This document shows, in pieces, positions 55,646 to 64,000 of a stretch of 64,000 nucleotides of DNA. Each line of letters opens with the position of its first letter. Within the stretch, counting starts at the first letter, position 1. The stretch spans positions 1 to 64,000 of the forward strand of contig PUQB01000034.1 in the NCBI GenBank assembly GCA_003024785.1. The letters run 5' to 3'. Both the position numbers and the translations under genes were made by a program. This DNA is from Selaginella tamariscina (Eukaryota > Streptophyta > Lycopodiopsida > Selaginellales > Selaginellaceae). The notes under the pieces are model-generated. The model worked only from the letters and a program-made list of their open reading frames with translations, ran no database searches and was not told the DNA's origin.

Positions 55646-57415
55646 CTATAGGCATCCATTATATCTTTCGCTCTCCTTCTCGTGTCGCCTTTTTTGTGGT
55701 TTGAACCATGCAACCTTAACAATACTATTTTTTGTGATTACTTCAGGTGTGTCGATAATTTGACCCATCCAAATAGGCTGATTATATGACGCATCTGGAG
55801 TAATGAGAACCATCATTAGTTTTTGAAGATCCTTGCAGCAATCAAAGTATGCTTTAGGTTTTTGGTTCCTTTGTTCAACAAAGTGTAGAGTTTGCACTTC
55901 CACATCACTACTGGCTTCTATGTCGTCTGTGCTCAGTGATGTCATTTCAATCTCCTCTCGCCACCTTGTTTTAGACCAAAAAGGGTGTTGCAATTCTGTA
56001 CTTGTGACAATAGGCCCTTCCAACTCTCGAACAACAGTCTCCCAATAGTCAACCACATGCTTATATAGTTCTGAGTAACCAGTTGCCTTATCAGAATTCT
56101 TTGGCATTGATTTTTGAACCCATGCCACATATTTTTTAATGCCATCAATAATAACCTCTTGTTCCTTGAGCTGGGCACTCAATGGAATAAGGTCTGGTTG
56201 TCCTTCTGGGAGAAGTGGCTTTCCATTCTCTCCACTTTTGAAGAGCATTAACCCCTCTTTCGGTAACCACTCCTGCTATGATGGTCGTAACTTGTACTGC
56301 ATAATAGGTATACCATCTCGTATGGAGAAAAAGAATTGTAGCGGCACAAGGTGACCAACTAAAGAATCACTCCCCTCTTTTATATACTCCTTGAGAAATT
56401 TTTTAAAATCTGGCACCTCAGTCACAAGCAAAGCACAACTTTTTTGGAGATGCAGGTTTCAAAAAGATTCATCATATGCGGTAAGGTAAGTGCACTTGGC
56501 CTTTTTGTAGAGTTGGAGACCTTGCTGAAGAACGCATCAATATCTTCATGAGTGTGACCAACCATAAGAAAACTGAGCGTGATTGTTTTAAACACACCTT
56601 TGGCAACAAGCATTGACAAGTATGCTAGCACATATCTAGAAAATAAAAGTAAGTATGAGCTTGAGAAACCCTTAAGTAAAATGATTTACCTATTTTTGTA
56701 AAATGACAACACTTCTTCTTGCAGTAGTCAATCGTGGAAATGCTCGTAACACTTTCGGAAGATGTAGGATCCTCTTGCTGAAACATGCAGGGGAAGATCT
56801 GCAACCCATGAATCGCCTTTTTCTTATAATAGGACTAATGCAAGGAACCTCTTCAAATATGAATTGTTCTTCCGGGTTGTTATTATTGAAATCCAACTCA
56901 GAATATGTTGAACCATCTTGCCGTCTTAATTCAGATGTTCGCCACCTCACGAGGGATCCAGGATGTAAAGTGCCATTAGGTGAAACCTCTGTCACAACTA
57001 CACCCATGAAGTCGGACCCTAGTTTCTCTTCTGACACTGCTTCCATTGGATTTATAGCTGTGATGATGCCTCTCCCAACCTCAATCTCATGAAGAAAGAG
57101 AATCACCTCATCCATCACAGCAAGCAAGCTATCATCTGGAAAACTCGTGCTATTGTTTGTTTGTGACTCTGTATATTCTGTGTCAGCCTTGACTTCATCC
57201 AAATTCCACAATACAGGAGAACCCTCCTCAAATTCCATTCCAGGAACCTCAACATGCTTGAAAATGGTGTTCACCCATACGTACACACAAGATCCTTGGG
57301 CAATATTGTGACATGATGCATTATCATCTCGAACTTCCACAATTCTAGTGCCAACTATCTCGTTGTTCCGAAGAAGACATACTTTATCTCCAGTATTATA
57401 CATATTGTCCTGCAC
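55646..57415 (-). pseudogene. DUF7869-like transposon protein, copy 2
   Basis: Three long frames on the minus strand belong together: 57,415-56,690 (241 residues: N-terminal GDKVCLLRNNEIVGTRIVEV, VYVWVNTIFKHVEVPGMEF, MDEVILFLHEIEVGRGIITA), 56,631-56,422 (LSMLVAKGVFKTITLSFLMV, GHTHEDIDAFFSKVS) and 56,248-55,646 (MLFKSGENGKPLLPEGQPDL to the C-terminal VKVAWFKPQKRRHEKE). The middle of the protein, present at 41,350-42,510 in copy 1, is deleted near 56,690. The N-terminal part resembles domains found beside plant transposases. Together the two copies outline the full gene. It is placed opposite in orientation to copy 1. Confidence 0.65.
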
Positions 57416-57549
57416 ATAAATAATTGTGTTATTTATGATATCTGTTTATGTAATATTTCTAAGAAATCATAACTGCGGTTGCTTAATAATATGCATGTGC
57501 AATAATACATAATTATGTATAAAGATAATATCTCATGCTTTATTAATTT

Positions 57550-58600
57550 ATTAACTAATGGGTGGGATTAATCCCGCCGCAGACTTTACTCCTTCAGAGT
57601 GAGTCAGCGGGATTAATCCCGCCGTCAACTCTACCCCATCAGAGAGAGTCGGCTGGATTAATCCCGCCGCCAATACTTCCTCGTCGGAGAGAGGCGGCGG
57701 GATTAATCCCGCCGCGGGCTCCCTCCGACGAGGAAGTACCGGCGGGATTAATCCCGCCGTGGGCTCCATCCGACGAGGAAGTACCGGCGGGATTAATCCC
57801 GCCGTGGGCTCCATCCGACGAGGAAGTAGCGGCGGGATTAATCCCGCCGTCGACTCTACCCCATCGGAGAGAGTCGGCTGGATTAATCCCGCCGCCAATA
57901 CTTCCTCGTCGGAGAGAGGCGGCGGGATTAATCTCGCCGCGGGCTCCCTCCGATGAGGAAGTACTGGCAGGATTAATCCCGCCGCGGGCTCCCTCCGATG
58001 AGGAAGTAGCGGCGGGATTAATCTCGTCGCGGGCTCCTTTCGATGAGGAAGTACCGGCGGGATTAATCCCGCCAGCGGATCTTCCTCGTCTATGAGAGTC
58101 GGCGGGATTAATCCCGCCGCAAATTCCTCCGACAAGGAAGAGGGGGCGAGATTAATCCCGCCCACAACACTGACGATGGAGAATAGGCGGCGGGATTAAT
58201 CCCGCCCACAACTCTGACGACGGGGAATAAGCGGCGGGATTAATCCCGCACACAACTCTCCGAAACTATGATTTCAAAGAGATTCGGGATGAATTCTGCC
58301 CACAAATATTTAAACAGGGAAGTATTGACGAGATTAATCCTGCCACCCCTTCTCTGCCTCCTAAAAGGTTGGCAAGATTAATTCCGCTGACAACTCTTTC
58401 TAATAAATTCAAGTAAATCATTATCAATTGAGAGAGTTATCGACTGGATTAATCTTGCCGCTCTTTTTAAGAGGCGGAGAAGCATTGCCCGAACTAATTC
58501 TGCCATAACTATGAAAGAGATGGTGGTAGGATTAATCCCGCTACCTCTTCAAAGAGGCGAAAAAAAAATGGCCGGATTAATCCCGCTGCCCCGGCTAACC
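57550..58600. repeat. Palindrome array 4
   Basis: About 16 units lie between 57,560 and 58,260 at a regular 44-48 bp, and decayed units continue to 58,600. Spacers alternate between CTCCCTCCGACGAGGAAGTA and its reverse-complement type TACTTCCTCGTCGGAGAGAG, so spacers also form larger inverted repeats. The array lies upstream of the start of DUF7869-like copy 2. Confidence 0.9.
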
Positions 58601-60830
58601 GAGAATATTAAGTTAAAGGTATATTTAAACAGAATAAATCCCTAACAGAATATATTGTAATCCTAATGCATTCCTAAATCCCTAAATTCTAAAATTTAAG
58701 AGAGAATGTAAGAGAGTGAATCTTTATAAATATATCTAAATTTATTTATAATACTTGTAAACAGCACTGAAGGCGCCGTGCTTTCCTATAAACAATAGCG
58801 CACCCAATTTAATGTCGCTCCTGAGCTGATCACTAAGAAGAAAAAAGAAAATCTGAAGAGTGAAAAATAAAGAAATGAAGAAACCCTTGCCGGAGAAAGA
58901 ACCAGATCTGAATTTGAGTGGGAAATTAAATGTATTTTCAAATTTACATGTCAGACTGATAATACTTATGTCAGAAATTCGAAATTTTTGAAATAACAAA
59001 AAAGAAAATTTAAAATGAGTTGAAACAAATAACCGACAGTCTGACATATATACTCTCCAATTCCAATGAGTGTTTTAAAATTGCATTTAATGTTATTCAA
59101 GTGCTTCAAACTGTTTAATATTACGAAATTTTTGTAATTGTTCTACATTCTTAATATTCAAGTATATATTATTGAGTTTTATTATATATATATATACACT
59201 AATACAATAAATAAATTGATATATTATTATGTATCATTTAAAATATATTCATAGTATGTTTATTATTATTATTTTCTTAATTACTCGAGTAATTAATTTA
59301 CATTTCCTACTATTAATGGGATATTCTTTATTATTTTCTTAATATTGAAAGAATATTCCAATATTAAACCTGATTATCATAATTAAATTAGTCTTATTCT
59401 TAATTATCTCAGTAATTATTCTACATTTCTATATATTAATAGGATTTTCTCAATTAATTTGTTATTATTTCAAGAATATTCCTATGTTAAACCTTATTAT
59501 CAATATTAAATTAATATATATTATTAAAACTATATATGACTATATATTAGATAAAATGTATTATTATGTATCATTTAAAATATGTTCATAGTGTGTATAT
59601 TAATTTCATTTTTTTAATTACTTGAGTAATTAATCTTCTTTATATTAATGTGATATTCTTTATTATTTTCTTATTATTCCAAGAATATTTCAATATTAAA
59701 CATGATTATCATAATTAATTTAGTTAATTATTTCAATACTTAATCTACATTTGTATATATTAATGGGATTTTCTCAATTAATTTCTTATTATTTCAAGAA
59801 TATTCTAATGTTAAACCTTATTATCAATATTAAATTAATATATATTATTAAAACTATATATGGCTATATATTAGATAAAATCATATATTATTATGTATAA
59901 TTTAAATATGTTCATAGTGTGTATATTAATATTATTTTCTTAATTATTCGATGTTTGTTTTGCACATATTATATATAAACACGATTATAAATTTATATAT
60001 ACATGTGCACACGCATTAGAAGCACTTACAAAGACACATATGCACACACATGCACATTGCCCTAAACCAAACTTGAGAAATTATATGTTGCTTCTTTATT
60101 GAAAAACATCATGTTCAACGCATGTATGATCTATATATACTCAATCTGTGTGTATGTAACACATTGAATTTACACATGTAATATATATGTATGTTTGTGT
60201 GTATACACATGTGTATGTATATATGTGTACTAATATATGCAATGTGTACGGTTTTCATTTGTTAACACTCTATCTCTTCTCTCATACATACACAGTGTCA
60301 CCATGCATAATCCCTTCTCTCATACATACACACCATGCATGATCATGATCCATAATATGTAGCCTGTCTCTTCTCTCATACATACACACCATGCATGATC
60401 CATAATATGTATTGTCACTCTTCTCTCATACATACACACCATATATAATCCTGTACTCTGTCTCTCTAATATTAATATGTACTAATATGTATGTATGTCT
60501 ATGTGTATAATACTATGTGTGTATATATGTATCGCTGCACGTGAAACTTTAACACTCTCATGGACACACACGTGTTAAACCCTTGCATGATATTTATTCT
60601 TGGGGTGTATGTGATACACCCACGCACACGCACACGCACACGCTGATAATATAATGAAAGAATATTCGTTTAGGGCGAATCTATAGTTTATTCTTTTTAG
60701 GGTCTAAGTATATTCTTAGAAGGAATATTCGATTAGGGTTAATATATATTCTATTCCTTTTAGGGTTTAAGTATATTCCTAGGGTTTGTAAGGCGGCAGC
60801 AGCGGCGGCGAAATCTCCTTCTCTCTCTCA
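58601..60830. other. AT-rich non-coding block (copy of 43,446-45,530)
   Basis: It is collinear with the first block, including the conserved frame near 58,742-59,047 and scattered TTAGGG motifs. It has extra ACACACCATGCATGATC repeats at 60,290-60,440. Confidence 0.7.
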
Positions 60831-61137
60831 CACATGTGAGATCTCTCTCTTCTCTCTCTCACACGCACACTCCTCTGAGTTTATTTATTTATTTTTATTC
60901 ACATATATATTTATATGTGTGTGTATCTTAATAATATAATTTAGATCTCTATCTCTCGCACACACGCACACTCGTATACATATACACACACAGATATATA
61001 TATATCCTTCTCTTTTCTCTATAGATCTCTATCTCTCGCACACACGCACACTCGTATACATATACACACACACACAGATATATATATATCTGTGTGACAC
61101 AGATATATATATATATATATATATATCTGTGTGACAC

Positions 61138-61176
<39 letters not shown>

Positions 61177-61507
61177 TCTATTTATTTATTTATATATGTG
61201 TGTGTGTGTTTGTTTATCTATATGATTTTATTTGTTTCACACATGCATACACACGATATACATATACAATATATATAGATATACCTATGTATACATACAT
61301 ATATTATGTGTACCAGTATCTATATAATTTTATTTATTTATCTATCTCTCGCACACACACGCACTCTCCTGTATATACATATACATATACATATATTGTG
61401 TGTGTGTGTGTATCTGTATAATTTTTCTTTAATTTGACTATCTTTGGCACACACACGCACTCTCCTACACACACATATACATATATATATCTGTGTGTGT
61501 GTGTGTG
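60831..61507. repeat. CA/TG and TA microsatellite region
   Basis: CTCT, CACA and TATA runs. The 60-bp piece with AGATCTCTATCTCTCGCACA is duplicated (60,942 and 61,022), and GATATATATATA with its TCTGTGTGACACAGA partner forms a near-perfect palindrome at about 61,075-61,145. Confidence 0.8.
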
Positions 61508-62575
61508 TAGCGGTGGGATTAATCCCGCCGCTATATGGTGAGACGTGTGTAGCGGCGGGATTAATCCCGCCACTATATGATTAGCCACTCGGCGGCGGGA
61601 TTAATCCGCCGCTCATTCGTTACCCTCATGAGTGGCAGGATTAATCCCGCCGCCATTTCAGGAAGGTTATTTGGTTAGCCAAATGAGCGGCAGGATTAAT
61701 CCCTCTGCACATGGCCCTAGTGAAGGGCCTGGGCGGCGGGATTAATCCCACCGCGTACGCATGTCCTGCGCAGAATCGGGCGGGATTTATCTCGCCGCCA
61801 AAGGCCTGCCTAAAGGGCCTAGGTGGCGGGATAAATCCCGCCGGATTTCGCACAGGGCATTGGCGTCTGACGAGATTAATCCCGCTGCGTATGCATGCCC
61901 TGCACAGAATCGGGCGGGATTTCCCGCCGCCAAAGGCCTGCCTGAAGGGCCTAGGCGGCGGGATTAATCCGCCGGATTCCGCACAGGGCATTGGTGTCCG
62001 ACGGGATTAATCCCGCCGCGTATGCATGCCCTGCGCAGAATTGGGCGGGATTTATCTCGCCGCCAAAGGCTTGCCTGAAGGACCTAGGTGGCGGGATTAA
62101 TCCTGACCGATTCCGTGTAGGGCATTGGCGTCCGGCGGGATTAATCCTGCCGCATAGGGACCGAGTGAAGGGACTGGGCGGCGGATTAATCCCGCCAAGC
62201 CTTCAATGCCTGTTAGAGGGATGAATCCCGCCACCCTTCCTTTTTTACTCCTTTGGTGAGTCGGACCAATCCCAAACGTTTATGTCTAAAACGTAGAAGG
62301 TTTACAACATACCAATGGAGAGGACTGGGAAGGGTGGCGAGATTTATTTCACCATTCTTACATGGTGGGCGAGATTAATCCCGCCGCCTTTCTAGAGTCA
62401 CTGAAGGGGTGTGCTAAATAAATCCTGCCAAGTTCTCTCTGAAACCGAGAAGGGTGGCAGGGTTAATCCCGCACTCCTATTCAGGGCCTCCAGAAAGGTG
62501 GCGAGATTAATCCCGCCCACTCTTTCAGGAGGCATTGAAGGGGTGACGAGATTAATCCTGCCGCACCTTCCATAT
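61508..62575. repeat. Palindrome array 5 (copy of array 3)
   Basis: About 20 units with the same spacer set as array 3 (GCATGCCCTGCGCAGAATCG, GGCCTGCCTGAAGGGCCTAG). It ends at the inverted end, about 330 bp before ParB/methyltransferase-like copy B. Confidence 0.9.
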
Positions 62576-62790
62576 GAATATATATGTGTATTAGTATATA
62601 TAAGTTGCATATCTCATTTTATTTACTTTTATCATCTTATCATAATATTTCGAATAAAAGCCAGTAAACTATGTAAAACTGTCCAAAGCTCACATTTGTG
62701 GTGGTTCTAAAACCAAATATTATCTTTCTTTTGCACTAGCACAAAGGTGAGCTTTGGACAGTTAATTCCGTCCACTTCTCTCTGTGTATT
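62576..62790 (+). repeat. Right inverted end, second copy
   Basis: Near-identical to 48,605-48,815, with the same fold-back pair (CTGTCCAAAGCTCACATTTG and the inverse around 62,740-62,760). Confidence 0.75.
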
Positions 62791-62905
62791 ATTTTTGTAT
62801 ATTTGGGTTTATATAAGTGTGTGTGCGTTTTTATATGATTTGTATTCATAATGTATTATTTTGCAGAAGGACGATTTAATTAAACAAGGAGATTAAGTCA
62901 TTAGT

Positions 62906-64000
62906 ATGGAGTCGTCGTCAAATTCAGGGTAAGAATTAAAATAAAATCTGTTATACTCGGATATGTGCTTGAAGAATTAATCATTTTTGTATTCAGATGT
63001 GGAATTGAGGTGGCATTGAAGACGAGAGCAGGAGAAGAAATGGGCAGGGGGATTCTGGAAACAACTTGGCCATATTTCAAACTAAACGGGAAGCGCATTG
63101 GAACAACCATGGTTGCTGTCAAACTAACCTCTATCACATCGCATGGACAAGCAAAACAATGGAAAGTGGGTGTGCTAGTCAAGCATTCGAAAGCATGCTG
63201 CAAACCTAGATTGAGCGATGCTCGAAACATATGCCTTGTTCCATCCAATGTCACGTTCTCGGATCCAGAGGTCACCAGTTACAACATTAATTTCGGGTGG
63301 TTTTGTCGACTTGTGGATAATGACGTTCACGTGTTCACTAATGATGTTGACCGTGGAGTTCTTCTTCAACTCAACGAAAGCCCATCTATGGAGGGGATCC
63401 AACTGAATGTTTATTTCGAAGATCTTCATACTCATCGAGTAGGTGTATTCTCAGCAGAGATTGCTTCACAATACAAAAAGTCCACAAGTGGAGCAATCTT
63501 CCCTCTTCACATTGAAGAAGAACACAGCGACACCATTAAGGAGATTGAGAGGGTGGCTTGGTCTTAGGTTCTTTATAGATCACATTCAATTTGCTTAGCA
63601 AATTTCGGGAGCTGAAAAAGTGTGCCGAGAACATTAAAACAGCATCAATCGGGGATCACACATGTTGATTCGGATCATAAAAGAAAATCATTAGTCGTTT
63701 TGTCAGCTGCACCTGTGGCGTCCCATGCTGCAATAAGCCACAAGGAAATGATGTTGGATGATAGAATTTACGAGTGTAGGGTTAAGTATTGCAGCGTCAA
63801 CCCAAACTTCAATTACAGGCCACTCAATCAAGAACGTGTAACTGAGCTCATGGAGAAGATGAAGGATGACAATTCTTACACCATTCCACATAATGCTGTT
63901 TTGTGCGCATACTACGAAAAAAACAAAGGCGCTGACAAAGTGTGGATCACAACACCGGAACAAATAAGGAAGGTTCAAACGGAGAATAGAAAATCAATCA
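62906..64000 (+). CDS. ParB-like/DNA-methyltransferase-like fusion, copy B (runs off window)
   Basis: Exon 1 is 62,906-62,928 with a 68-nt intron to 62,996, matching copy A. The unknown N-terminal domain (CGIEVALKTRAGEEMGRGIL) has a stop or frame break at about 63,567. The ParB-like part resumes near 63,700 and here stays open where copy A is broken: PHNAVLCAYYEKNKGADKVW at about 63,885-63,945, then ITTPEQIRKVQTENRKS at the window edge. The continuous reading of this junction supports the frame correction assumed for copy A. The frame that continues upstream past the ATG contains a stop (TAA at about 62,893), unlike copy A. Confidence 0.6.

Noticed and set aside
57551-58165. Open frames reading GLIPP or GINPA repeats across the arrays (also 47.3-48.3 and 61.6-62.2 kb)
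   Set aside because: They exist on both strands and in several frames because the 18-bp palindrome has a length divisible by three and lacks stops. There are no other coding signs.
57550-58600. CRISPR array
   Set aside because: Regular short palindromic repeats with 25-30 bp spacers look superficially like one, but the spacers are related to each other and repeat, the host is a plant nuclear genome with introns, and no cas-like gene is present.

Overview
The window is nuclear DNA of a land plant. The evidence is a TTTAGGG-type telomeric tract, plant-type Ty3/gypsy elements with an initiator-tRNA-Met primer site, a PLS-type pentatricopeptide fragment and a chloroplast TatB (HCF106)-like gene. 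Nearly every intron that can be placed is very short (about 47-68 nt). Short introns, TPR-CHAT genes and the PPR style suggest a spore-bearing plant, with a Selaginella-like lycophyte as best guess; this is inference. Most of the window is mobile or repetitive. Many copies differ by single-base gaps, so some broken genes may reflect consensus errors.

Layout. 1-2,160: a damaged second copy of 51,603-53,775 (methyltransferase-like 3' end plus HAD phosphatase). 2,161-12,369: a degenerate gag-like region and a long LTR, split by a Ty3/gypsy chromovirus (6,298-12,102) with a 5-bp target duplication. 12,610-13,831: 5' part of another gypsy element. 14,071-14,800: an unidentified GC-richer stretch. 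14,925-16,735 and 22,537-27,268: three copies of a divergent gene pair, a TPR-CHAT protease and an unknown protein, sharing a start-to-start gap of about 60 bp. 16,900-21,603: a gypsy element. 21,861-22,265: the HCF106-like gene. 27,404-30,540: a PPR fragment and a decayed integrase that runs into minisatellites. 30,845-37,320: a non-coding LTR element (LARD type). 37,321-39,420: a further gypsy fragment.

The most unusual part is 39,560-64,000. It holds long arrays of an 18-bp perfect palindrome (GGCGGGATTAATCCCGCC and variants) at roughly 40-50 bp spacing. Within or beside these arrays are a DUF7869-like, probably transposon-derived gene; a gene whose product has a ParB-like N-terminal domain and a C-terminal DNA-methyltransferase-like domain; and an FCP1/NIF-type HAD phosphatase. 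Parts of this cassette recur as direct and inverted copies, and one array-bounded block has matching inverted ends. I infer a composite mobile element. ParB domain, methyltransferase-like domain and palindromic arrays lying together suggest, without proving, a protein-palindrome recognition system in a plant mobile element.
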